From positions 6,905,811-6,969,810 of the forward strand of contig OY282605.1 of the NCBI GenBank assembly GCA_958298945.1: DNA of 64,000 nt. Reading direction: 5' to 3'. This document shows, piece after piece, positions 61,901-64,000 of this stretch. Position 1 is the first letter of the stretch. The number at the start of each line of letters is the position of its first letter. The position numbers and the translations under genes were made by a program. The stretch is from Atherix ibis. Taxonomy: Eukaryota; Arthropoda; Insecta; Diptera; Athericidae. The notes beneath the pieces are model-generated. The model did not search any database. It saw only the letters and a program-made list of their open reading frames with translations, and was not told where the DNA came from.

Positions 61901-63655
61901 AATCTCCCAATTATACTTTTTTCAGTCTTATGGATTAAAATTAATGTAAATAAAAATAGAAATTTAATAAAGAAAATTTCTAAAATTCAGTCTCATTTAA
62001 ATCGATTCTAAAATATAGCCATATTAGTCCTATGAAATCGTTTTATATTAATTTTAAAATTTTTGTCGCATAAGAATAAAGAATAAATTATTGTCCTTAA
62101 TATTATTTATAAAATAAATTGTACTGTATTCAATTAAAAACCATATCAATTATTACTTATAATTATACAATAATTATATGTCATGGACTATTATTTTGGA
62201 GCATTTTATGGATGATTTTTCTTAGGCCAAAAAATTGATTATTCATCGTATACTTCGAAGAAAAAAAAGTTCCAAAAATTAATTTCCTTTAATAATTAAT
62301 TTAGATAATAATAGTACATTATCTTCTGTATGCACATAAGTTTATATTAAGAAAACAAAATTTCAAGAGTTTAAATTATTTCGCAAAACTTTTAAATAGT
62401 TTCTATCAAATTTTAGAAAGAAATTGTTTTCGAAAGAATTCCAACGAATCTTCTCCTTCAAAGATTTATTGGTATGCATACACACACATATCAAGAGACT
62501 TACTGAAGTTTACTATGAAATTTGGTAATTTAAACAAAACTAATTTATGTTGAAAATATGTTTAAGTTTGAGAATTTATTTAAGAAGAATTTACTAAAAA
62601 AAAAAAAAAAAATCAATTTTGTCTGACAGAATTTGAATACGAAATATTAACAAAACTATTCCTAGGCACACGAATACACTGCAAGTACGTGTTATATTTA
62701 AATTAAAAATCATGTAACAAAATTATTGTAATTTTTTTTCACACCATTAGTAAGAGAAAAAGATGCCCAAATTTTTAGGGGGAAAATTTCATGTTCAATA
62801 AACATTACCGAAAACTGAATTATTTGATATTTTCCGAGTCTACTACAATATATCTTGATATAAATTTCTTCCATTTAGTTTGCTCGAAAAGCATTTTTTT
62901 CTGGCTACATTTTCCATAATAATCATATTCATATCGCACACAAATTCACCAATTCACGCAATCATCTAAAAGTGAACTCAAAAACAGGCCCACAATGACG
63001 TAATCTACAAAAAAATTCTAAATTATCACAAATTGTGAAAGCGATTTGATTTTGTTTGTTTTTTTGTTGTTGTTGGTAAGAATAGAAGACAGCTTGGCTC
63101 TTATAATTATTATTATTTCCGGTTTGCTACTAACATTTATGAAGGGACATTCGTTCTCGATAGTATGACGATTCTTCGTCCGATATTGACCATCGACACT
63201 CGTTTTGAGGTGTATTAGATCCATCCTCTACGTCACTACCATGCGTTCCACAACTGGGCGTTGACTCACCTGCCCCAAAATGAGATTGAAGAAACGCGTT
63301 TTAATAAACAACTTCGAAAGAAAAATATTATTGTATTTTAGCTCAATAATATCAAATTTGAAAGCTGCATTAGCTGGAAGAGGACATTATTATTGGATTG
63401 ATGGGAAGGATGTGAATATTAGCTATTCTGTAAATATTGGACCAGAAAATTATACGATAACGAACCGTCGATGTCTTCTATATTGTCAACAGCATCGAAT
63501 AAAATCGCTTCGATGGGTTGATGAATATCTAAATTTTCAATTTGAACAGCTTTTGCATGTTTGGGTGGAAGCGGAAGTGGCAGATCCAAAAATTCGGTGT
63601 CGTCACTAGAGAAACTTCTTTCTTGCCGATTATCACGATCCATCATTTCGGCCAT
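22816..63655 (-). CDS. Liprin-beta: Liprin-beta, SAM-domain scaffold (11 core exons)
   Basis: Coding exons on the minus strand: 63655-63466, 63269-63135, 55327-54732, 49582-49406, 36581-36309, 36211-35833, 26641-26142, 26081-25760, 25608-25400, 25253-25101 and 22923-22816. All junction phases agree and the sum is 3042 bases (1013 residues). Residues 1-307 are acidic, then basic, Pro- and Tyr-rich. About 308-404 are coiled coil, ending in a motif SRSSLETQKLELM shared with vertebrate liprin-betas. About 615-655 hold the conserved GLRSIFGKIKRSNSGNLEDL and FKRGGIRATAGARLGWS blocks. SAM1 is about 665-732, SAM2 752-811 and SAM3 832-899. Liprin-betas bind liprin-alphas through the SAM region and organise presynaptic and cell-edge complexes, so the product should be a cytoplasmic scaffold. 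Exon choice at the N-terminus is inferred; the SAM half is certain. Confidence 0.92.
23433..24560 (+). mobile_element. Mariner family E, copy 1
   Basis: The left end is CCAGGTGTATAAGCTTAAAT after TA; the right end is the inverted ATTTAAGTTTATACACCTG. The plus-strand transposase starts MSSFVPEKEHMREALLFCFN at 23603. It has lost a central piece of the DNA-binding domain through a deletion with a short duplication of AATCGGCCTAGGAAG near 23766/23800. It then shows VTGDEKWIYFENPKRKQSW (first Asp), LHDNAPSHTSKMV (second) and HPAYSPDLAPSDYH (third). Stops and frameshifts near 24065 and 24140-24180 break it. It lies in the intron between liprin-beta exons 10 and 11. Confidence 0.93.
25101..25253 (-). 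CDS. Liprin-beta: Liprin-beta exon 10
   Basis: It runs from acceptor GCATTTTCAG to donor GTAAGT and encodes 51 residues. It begins TPKKSQFSLKRKKSTKGG, equivalent to the basic KPKK...RKKK segment that follows SAM3 in vertebrate liprin-betas, and includes EWSDFVCPMGPSG, matching their EYVCPME-type motif. Both ends are phase 0. Confidence 0.93.
25400..25608 (-). CDS. Liprin-beta: Liprin-beta exon 9 (SAM3, second half)
   Basis: It runs from acceptor ATTTACAG to donor GTATGA. It encodes VHGALMIFEPKFTAELLADL and the characteristic LSIPPSKTLLRRHLATHF, then ends TITAKVK. The entry is phase 1, so the first codon is split with exon 8 to give RGAG/VHG. The LRGxGVHG junction is diagnostic for the liprin family. 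Confidence 0.97.
25760..26081 (-). CDS. Liprin-beta: Liprin-beta exon 8 (SAM2 and start of SAM3)
   Basis: It runs from acceptor AAATTTTTAG to donor GTAAGA. It starts IMRWLDDIGLPQHKDSF, nearly identical to the WLDDIGLPQYK start of SAM2 in other liprins. SAM3 opens with HRVMEWLRLVDLAEYAPNLR. Entry is phase 0 and exit phase 1. Confidence 0.98.
26142..26641 (-). CDS. Liprin-beta: Liprin-beta exon 7 (signature motif and SAM1)
   Basis: It runs from acceptor AAAATGCAG to donor GTTAGT. It encodes a Pro/Ser-rich lead, the beta-specific blocks GLRSIFGKIKRSNSGNLEDL and FKRGGIRATAGARLGWS, then SAM1 (from FKEWNIDEVCSWFEEIGLD to RKKIVLAVAEL). It begins with two bases that complete an Ala codon with exon 6, giving SVPNLADTEK, which mirrors the APNLAETEK segment of vertebrate liprin-beta-1. 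Confidence 0.98.
26642..27670 (-). other. Intron sequence, right part of liprin-beta intron 6
   Basis: AT-rich intron with no exon that I can support. Short frames at 26980-27177 and 27174-27359 have no motif. At 27355-27560 the base composition is more balanced, but nothing is recognised. Confidence 0.5.
27671..27857. repeat. Unnamed dispersed repeat R1, copy 1
   Basis: It shares extended similarity with 33797-33975: CTTAGATTAAA, ACGTCAGATTTTC-like, TTTCTGTCTAAATTATTG, AAATCGTAATG, CATACTTTTG, GATACCCACTGACATC and AATAGAAATTTATT occur in the same order. It has no coding potential and no obvious inverted ends. A family A mariner is inserted at its right edge. Confidence 0.75.
27861..28241. 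mobile_element. Mariner family A, two fragments joined tail-inverted
   Basis: It starts with CGAGGTCTGTTAAAAAAGTA after TA. 27861-28050 matches the transposase-start side of family A in the plus orientation (through ATGGATCAAAGAATCTG). From 28051 (TTTCGGAAACAAGAAAAAG) to about 28241 the sequence matches the C-terminal half in the opposite orientation. The element is thus an inversion chimera, cut on the right by a family D mariner. It is non-functional. Confidence 0.85.
28242..29001 (+). mobile_element. Mariner family D, copy 1 (missing left end)
   Basis: The right end TTTCCGAACAACCCAA is followed by TA and matches the family D terminus. The left TIR is absent; the match begins at TTTTGACAGCTGACATAGTA. 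The transposase starts MESEKQHVRYILLFYYRKDK at 28328 and continues CQNWFAKFRSGNFDLEDAPR before a stop at 28531. Part of the catalytic domain is replaced by a hairpin at 28689-28735, and the region after QQDNE is deleted, so the third Asp is missing. Confidence 0.9.
28689..28735. repeat. Hairpin inside mariner D, 19-bp perfect arms
   Basis: GTCCCCAGTGACGATACGC at 28689-28707 is the exact reverse complement of 28717-28735, with a 9-base loop. In the sister copy at 40081-40132 about 50 bases of ordinary transposase coding sequence occupy this place, so the left arm is a replacement, not an ancestral feature. Confidence 0.95.
29002..30390 (-). other. Intron sequence, liprin-beta intron 6
   Basis: No exon is supported. 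A less AT-rich patch at 29550-29900 is open in two frames, one on each strand (about 80-88 codons). It lacks splice sites in a usable phase and has no recognisable motif, so I leave it unassigned. Confidence 0.45.
30391..31617 (+). mobile_element. Mariner family B, copy 3
   Basis: The CGAGGGTCGTTCAATAAGTC end after TA is paired with AACAACCCTCG before TA at 31618. The ATG and N-terminus (MEKSEFRAVIKHLHLKGLSP) are present at 30557. A 22-base deletion after AELD (near 30639) shifts the frame. A small change near 31260 shifts it again. A 29-base deletion after YSPDLAP (near 31388) removes SDYFLFPNLK and with it the third catalytic Asp. It lies in liprin-beta intron 6 in the opposite orientation to the gene. 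Confidence 0.95.
31844..31935. repeat. 92-bp near-perfect palindrome
   Basis: Arms of about 43 bases starting AACGTTCCAATGATTTGC (31844) and ending in its complement at 31935 meet at a 4-6 base centre near 31889, with only the central positions unpaired. It abuts the start of the RTE-like fragment at 31936. DNA this symmetrical would cruciform or fold as RNA. Confidence 0.95.
31936..32430 (+). mobile_element. RTE-like LINE 3' fragment
   Basis: The plus-strand translation reads CAVLLAANRAYFSQS, then after one stop LTKTSKLLLYKELIFPV, FEKKILRIIFNPLRED and IMLNKLLYAGHLIRLHEEDP. This is the familiar tail of insect endonuclease/reverse-transcriptase LINEs (ANRAYF, LYKTLIRPV, RWAGHVIRM in intact members). 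The catalytic RT core is not present. The fragment ends in a TGATGATGATGATG run (about 32413-32427), typical of RTE-type 3' tails. 5' truncation and an internal stop make it dead. Confidence 0.75.
33797..33975. repeat. Unnamed dispersed repeat R1, copy 2
   Basis: The same ordered blocks as 27671-27857 are present, including GATTTTCTGTCTAAATTATT, GATACCCACTGACATCG and AATAGAAATTTATTGAATTC. Differences are scattered substitutions plus a small insertion (TTTTTTATATAGACAT). The two copies are in the same orientation. Confidence 0.75.
34476..34535. repeat. Hairpin, 25-bp perfect arms
   Basis: The left arm 34476-34500 starts AAATATGCACGTTG and ends GGTTTATC. It is matched exactly by the right arm 34511-34535, with a 10-base loop. 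The arms are less AT-rich than the surrounding intron. No mobile-element ends were recognised beside it. Confidence 0.95.
35833..36211 (-). CDS. Liprin-beta: Liprin-beta exon 6
   Basis: It runs from acceptor TGTTTACAG to donor GTTTCT (weak). It encodes a Ser/Gln/Asn-rich linker beginning TPPASFRHQVNPHFSSLPRT and ending LRGFEKQRGFSVPNL. The last base starts an Ala codon finished in exon 7. The preceding intron is only 97 bases, so exons 5 and 6 are a tight pair. Confidence 0.92.
36309..36581 (-). CDS. Liprin-beta: Liprin-beta exon 5 (coiled-coil end)
   Basis: It runs from acceptor TTTTTGGTTTAG to donor GTATGT. It encodes EMLSRSSLETQKLELMSAMS and a further heptad-like stretch ELKLQQAALERENLELRA, then a Pro/Ser-rich linker to VSPIAPK. 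The SLETQKL core is shared with vertebrate liprin-betas. The coiled coil is much shorter here than the vertebrate one. Both ends are phase 0. Confidence 0.95.
36582..38728 (-). other. Intron sequence between exon 5 and the cassette exon
   Basis: AT-rich intron with no mobile element or extra exon seen. Frames at 37594-37838 overlap on both strands without motif. Confidence 0.5.
38729..38791 (-). CDS. Liprin-beta: Candidate 63-bp cassette exon of liprin-beta
   Basis: A strong acceptor (CGATCTTTTTCACAG) and an ideal donor (GTAAGT) bracket exactly 21 codons, phase 0 at both ends, so it can be skipped without changing frame. It lies between exons 4 and 5 and would insert NRKWWADWEKKSSSFNDKVM plus one Lys into the coiled coil, between EDMLQR and EMLSRSSLETQ. 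The Trp-rich, charged sequence is unlike random AT-rich intron. Vertebrate liprin-betas run straight across this junction, so it is probably an alternative or insect-specific exon. Confidence 0.75.
39556..40766 (+). mobile_element. Mariner family D, copy 2
   Basis: Ends TTGGGTTGTTCGGAAAG and CTTTCCGAACAATCCAA are both flanked by TA. The plus-strand transposase starts MESEKL near 39731 but is frameshifted almost at once. SNSTVYNHLKRLGFISKLDI, ITGDEKWVVYNNVKR (first Asp) and DLAPSDYHLFRSLQKFL (third Asp) are readable in different frames. The second-Asp block is partly deleted (DNAKLHTSSTTRRKL). It is in the liprin-beta intron holding the cassette exon, antisense to the gene. Confidence 0.93.
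40893..41886. mobile_element. Probable pogo/Tigger-like non-autonomous element
   Basis: Perfect 12-bp inverted ends CAGGTAACCCTC and GAGGGTTACCTG extend to about 19 of 22 matching bases and bound a 994-bp AT-rich segment. The left end is preceded by TA. No transposase frame survives. A minus-strand trace near 41100-41200 (KQTTITDFF-like) resembles the C-terminal tail of Tigger-type transposases, but this is weak. The family assignment is by terminal sequence style only. Confidence 0.6.
42083..42983 (+). mobile_element. DD41D (rosa-like) element F, copy 1
   Basis: Inverted ends GGGTTTTCCAATAAGAGTGA and its partner TCACTCTTATTCGAAAACCC. The transposase starts MERYTQEQRL at 42195, soon hits a stop, and has lost most of the DNA-binding domain. 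The catalytic half keeps SDEAHFHLSGAVNKQNCRFW (first Asp), TVWYGFWSGGIIGPYFF, NGATCHTAR (second Asp region) and RNCDIEWPPRSCDLTPLDY (third Asp). Frameshifts occur near 42390 and 42555. The spacing marks the DD41D group of Tc1/mariner elements. Confidence 0.88.
42987..43700 (-). repeat. Tandem partial copies of another TIR element
   Basis: Units starting TATCTCGCAAGTGGTG-like at 42987, 43243 and 43512 are near-identical over about 256-269 bases. Each contains an end motif CAGGGTGGTGCAAAAT (at about 43101 and 43372). The minus strand reads ILRNAMENVFEEAGICKAEN, a transposase C-terminal tail. The last unit is longest and has a possible opposite end (ATTTTGCGCCATTCT near 43680). This looks like serial insertion or local duplication of a short element end. 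Confidence 0.75.
43923..43994 (+). mobile_element. Right-end fragment of element F
   Basis: AACATTTGAATTTCCTTAAC through GGAAAACCC matches the last about 70 bases of the copy at 42083-42983, including the right inverted end. No transposase sequence is attached. Confidence 0.85.
43995..44552 (-). other. Intron sequence
   Basis: AT-rich with no gene. The last 60 bases contain CTTAGATTAAAGAAC, part of the dispersed repeat R1, directly beside the mariner A insertion. Confidence 0.5.
44553..45372 (-). mobile_element. Mariner family A, copy 3 (deleted)
   Basis: Ends TGAGATCTATTCAAAAAG (mutated) and CTTTTTCAACAGACCTCG lie between TA dinucleotides. At about 820 bp it lacks much of the coding region. 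Minus-strand pieces include CHRVERSIRNITFKLCASCA and RSNVKVLLTVFFDCRGVVHH, which match the central catalytic region of the family A copy at 60078. A deletion near 44690 removes the C-terminal segment. Confidence 0.9.
45700..45960 (+). pseudogene. Mariner-like transposase relic
   Basis: Plus-strand frames read LHHNNIFCYTVIFINGFLSK, then after a frameshift LPDLSSGDFYLFFKII. These are decayed forms of the HHDNAPCHT and PDLSPCDFFLF blocks that carry the second and third catalytic Asp; the second Asp has become Asn. No terminal repeats were found. The piece is older than the other copies. Confidence 0.6.
46052..47314 (+). mobile_element. DD41D (rosa-like) element, second family, near full length
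   Basis: Inverted ends GGGTGGTTCATCTAGCGGTT and its partner (CTAAATGGTCCACCC), with TA beside them, bound 1263 bp. The transposase begins MVIHTLEEKWEILRTYFQSG at 46163. A frameshift near 46255 leads into a 128-codon frame with the second helix-turn-helix. It stops at 46638 and resumes at 46665 as a 181-codon frame to VVFHS. EQDGATCHTA and CDLSPLDY hold the second and third Asp, with 41 residues between them. The first Asp is mutated: SGEAHFHLGG replaces SDEAHFHL. A short in-frame duplication (DDIWFQEKGM then DDIWFEQDG) sits just before the second Asp. Confidence 0.92.
46665..47210 (+). pseudogene. DD41D transposase C-terminal half
   Basis: A 181-codon frame starts MEKPMHPQRVTVWCGFWSGG and runs to the natural C-terminus RGSHLNDVVFHS. 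It keeps the second and third catalytic Asp but is severed by a stop and frameshift from the first-Asp motif. That motif is itself mutated from Asp to Gly in the upstream frame. It is therefore not an active enzyme. No link to the liprin-beta gene other than intron location. Confidence 0.88.
47520..48808 (+). mobile_element. Mariner family C, copy 2 (near full length)
   Basis: AGGTGTAGTAAAAAG and CTTTTTACTACACCT are flanked by TA. The plus-strand transposase starts MDTNKEKIRHILQFFFDKGE at 47703, with the helix-turn-helix intact. A short A-rich insertion follows AQELNIA, a TGA at 48054 follows KKKIDK, then 206 codons from VPHELSQKN carry VTGDEKWVTYNNV, HQDNARPHT and PPYSPNLAPSDYH. The PD of the last motif is PN, but the catalytic Asp in PSDY remains. 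A frameshift at about 48635 spoils the C-terminus. Confidence 0.95.
48809..49405 (-). other. Intron sequence between mariner C and exon 4
   Basis: AT-rich with no gene or element end recognised. It lies immediately downstream of the exon 4 donor on the minus strand. Confidence 0.5.
49406..49582 (-). CDS. Liprin-beta: Liprin-beta exon 4 (coiled coil)
   Basis: It runs from acceptor TGTAATTTCAG to donor GTAAGC. It encodes 59 residues, RQDTDERLRRLQSEKESLAM followed by QVQALTEQVSAQSDKIIELE and ending NNTEDMLQR. Heptad hydrophobics and charges are clear. ERLxRLxxxKESLxxQVxxL is the N-terminal coiled-coil signature of liprin-betas. Both ends are phase 0. Confidence 0.96.
49583..50582 (-). other. 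Intron sequence
   Basis: AT-rich with a moderately balanced patch at 49900-50260. No exon, element or RNA gene was recognised. Confidence 0.5.
50583..51854 (+). mobile_element. Mariner family B, copy 4 (best preserved C-terminus)
   Basis: Full CGAGGGTCGTTCAATAAG ends with TA on both sides, 1272 bp. The start codon has become AAG (near 50763). There is a small insertion after KGL (GGCTTATGTTAAGCCC) and a 25-base deletion after RPVEVS (near 50970). From 50983 to 51792 an uninterrupted 269-codon frame covers the second helix-turn-helix and the entire D,D34D domain (VTVDETW, HQDNARVHT, PDLAPSDY) to the natural end GDYVEK. Confidence 0.96.
50983..51792 (+). pseudogene. Mariner B transposase lacking its N-terminus
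   Basis: It retains every catalytic Asp and the family C-terminus but only the second half of the DNA-binding domain. The apparent GTG/ATG-like start is an artefact of the upstream deletion. Expected family length is about 345 residues against 269 here. It could not bind the TIRs normally even if translated. Confidence 0.92.
51855..52714 (-). other. Intron sequence between two mariners
   Basis: AT-rich; nothing recognised. Confidence 0.5.
52715..53982 (+). mobile_element. Mariner family E, copy 2
   Basis: The left end CTGGGGGTATAAGCTTAAAT is mutated in its first bases. The right end is ATTTAAGCTTATACACCTGG. The transposase starts MSSFVPEKEHMREALLFCFN at 52887. It is frameshifted near 52990 and again near 53340, where VTGDEK is corrupted to a stop. 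The C-terminal frame 53644-53952 carries DLAPSDYHLFPSMGHALAEQ and WRGIHKLPERW. Part of the second-Asp block (HDNVHVKN) is deleted. Confidence 0.93.
53983..54731 (-). other. Intron sequence downstream of exon 3
   Basis: AT-rich; no feature recognised. The reading frame of exon 3 runs on to 54618, but the aromatic, AT-rich tail (FMYFHYFRFSYSF) looks like intron read-through, not protein. Confidence 0.6.
54732..55327 (-). CDS. Liprin-beta: Liprin-beta exon 3 (basic, Tyr-rich linker)
   Basis: The acceptor TATTTCTAATTAG is followed by two bases completing a split codon, then DSTCCDEDFTWVRSEPTID. It continues with Pro/Ser-rich PPPASMTSTQTGSGKPPRPS, a Lys/Arg/His/Ser segment, a poly-Pro run EPPPPPTIPYPGY, a Tyr/Arg segment (YDYHRRYDYYRYG) and a Cys-rich end CCNRYQPTCCSCEH. 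No domain is known here. The donor is uncertain: CAG/GTCCGG at 54732 fits phase 0, and a second GT 24 bases on (AAT/GTACAT) would add eight residues. Its coding character is clear from composition and length (198 codons). Confidence 0.85.
55328..60077 (-). other. Intron 2 of liprin-beta, no element recognised
   Basis: 4.7 kb of AT-rich DNA in which I find no transposon and no phase-compatible exon. A fragment with CTTAGATTAAATAA near 55433 recalls the dispersed repeat R1. Overlapping short frames at 55529-55893 and 58351-58885 have no motif. Confidence 0.5.
60078..61345 (-). mobile_element. Mariner family A, copy 4 (near full length)
   Basis: Ends CGTGGTCTGTTCAAAAAG and CTTTTTGAACATACTTCG lie between TA dinucleotides, 1268 bp. 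The minus-strand transposase starts near 61180 (MDQRI-like, then KFCVKHEINCANAFRMLTVA). The frame is open at 60278-60856: RRVAAKFVPKLLNFNQKQHR, VITGDESWVYGYDVE (first Asp), then RQVRSNAKVLLTVFFDCRGV. The second-Asp block is damaged (LLYHRPCSRIVA in place of HDNAPAH). The third-Asp block retains only MPQPPYSCDFFLFPKLKS, with six residues missing. A 24-base in-frame tandem duplication repeats WKLPHE. It lies in liprin-beta intron 2. Confidence 0.93.
61473..61542. repeat. Hairpin, 24-bp perfect arms, in transposase relic
   Basis: 61473-61496 (CGTGGAATGTAACATCATTC...) is exactly complementary to 61519-61542, with a 22-base loop. The right arm encodes the conserved C-terminal GGHLNDVTFHA of DD41D transposases. 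Confidence 0.95.
61506..61700. pseudogene. Rearranged DD41D transposase fragments
   Basis: On plus, 61506-61550 reads FRGGHLNDVTFHAI and a stop, the C-terminus of DD41D transposases. On minus, 61634-61690 reads EDIMIFSDKAHYSLGGYVVE, the first-Asp motif of the same family (SDEAHFxLGGYVN in better copies). The two pieces face each other within 200 bases, so the original element has been broken and inverted. No terminal repeat is recognised. Confidence 0.7.
61715..61800. repeat. Hairpin, 38-bp perfect arms
   Basis: The arm 61715-61752 starting CGGCAGAATCATCAATTTTG is exactly complementary to 61763-61800, with a 10-base loop (TATATGAACT). It is the most stable fold in the window and sits beside the rearranged DD41D fragments. 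Confidence 0.97.
61801..63134 (-). other. Intron 2 of liprin-beta, proximal part
   Basis: AT-rich intron with no element or additional exon recognised. It ends at the donor of exon 2. Confidence 0.5.
63135..63269 (-). CDS. Liprin-beta: Liprin-beta exon 2 (acidic)
   Basis: It runs from acceptor CATTTTGGGGCAG to donor GTTAGT. It is short and lacks its own Met, so it is easy to miss. It enters and leaves in phase 1 and encodes ESTPSCGTHGSDVEDGSNTP followed by QNECRWSISDEESSYYRERM and SLHK. The acidic Ser-rich character and exact phase fit to exons 1 and 3 argue that it is real. Exons 1 and 3 are also phase-compatible with each other, so exon 2 could be skipped. Confidence 0.75.
63466..63655 (-). 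CDS. Liprin-beta: Liprin-beta exon 1 (start codon)
   Basis: The ATG at 63655-63653 is preceded by an in-frame TAA 12 bases upstream and has a purine at -3. It encodes MAEMMDRDNRQERSFSSDDT, a Pro/Leu run (LDLPLPLPPKHAK) and an acidic helix-like stretch IEAILFDAVDNIEDID. The donor GTTCGT at 63465 is weak but gives the phase needed by exon 2 (and exon 3). Homology to other liprin-beta N-termini cannot be shown by eye, so membership in the gene rests on strand, spacing and phase. Confidence 0.65.
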
Positions 63656-64000
63656 TTCACTAACTTATTCCACTTTTACAAGTAACTCAATAAATTATTT
63701 TAGATTCACGTATTTACATTCCATTGAATGTACCAATATCCACAAATTAAGAAACAAACAAAAAATCACACAAATTTAAAAAAAAAAAACTATTGTTTTG
63801 CTTATTTTTTTTCGGGTATCTTAATTACACAAAATATTAACAAACAATTATTTTTTCTTCTATTACAAATAACAATAAAGTTACTTTGGAAAAAAGATTT
63901 TTAAAATTTTATATGCACTCCATTTGATGAATGATTTCGTTTATTATTAAACTCACACAGACCGAAAATTAATTGTTTTTCTTTTTTTGGGAAAAATTAA
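63656..64000 (-). promoter_or_regulatory. 5' UTR or upstream region of liprin-beta
   Basis: 345 bases lie upstream of the start codon to the window edge. No TATA box or initiator can be chosen with confidence in such AT-rich DNA. An untranslated exon further right, outside the window, is possible. Confidence 0.3.

Overview
The window is AT-rich nuclear DNA from an insect. A higher fly is my best guess, from the mariner-laden introns and fly-like low-complexity protein style, but the order is not proven. Nearly all reliable protein-coding signal belongs to one host gene on the minus strand, which I recognise as liprin-beta (PPFIBP1/2 orthologue). It starts at an ATG at 63655 and ends at a TAG at 22816. 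Eleven core exons join with matching splice phases and give 1013 residues: an acidic N-terminus, a basic and aromatic linker, a coiled coil, a liprin-beta signature and three SAM domains. A 21-codon in-frame cassette exon (38729-38791) lies in the largest intron. Past the TAG the same frame stays open for 207 Ser/Thr-rich codons. These could be reached by readthrough or by an acceptor-like tract whose AG is part of the stop codon.

Layout: 1-7060 is a desert dominated by minisatellite arrays built on ACTGAAAAT(A)ATTTTT, including a threefold 480-bp higher-order repeat, a pure 13-bp array and a short inverted flank. 9046-19700 is downstream of liprin-beta and is a transposon cluster: a mariner, then a Tc1-like element disrupted by another mariner, a Jockey-like LINE and a third mariner, then a further mariner. 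19701-22191 is probably the liprin-beta 3' untranslated and termination region. 22192-63655 is liprin-beta, whose introns hold most of the other mobile elements.

The mobile elements fall into several families, named here by letter. Five are mariner-type: A (TIR CGAGGTCTGTTCAAAAAG), B (CGAGGGTCGTTCAATAAG), C (AGGTGTAGTAAAAAG), D (TTGGGTTGTTCGGAAAG) and E (CCAGGTGTATAAGCTTAAAT). F is a DD41D (rosa-like) group. There are also Tc1-like, pogo/Tigger-like, Jockey-like and RTE-like remnants. Every copy I could read is broken by stops, deletions, frameshifts or loss of catalytic Asp, so I see no element encoding an intact transposase.

The most unusual patterns are (1) the stop codon/splice acceptor switch at the liprin-beta C-terminus, (2) several long, perfect or near-perfect hairpins, mostly in decayed transposon sequence, at least one of which replaces ancestral sequence with an inverted copy of its neighbour, and (3) the nested, oppositely oriented minisatellite complex. 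No tRNA, rRNA, CRISPR or bacterial feature was seen.
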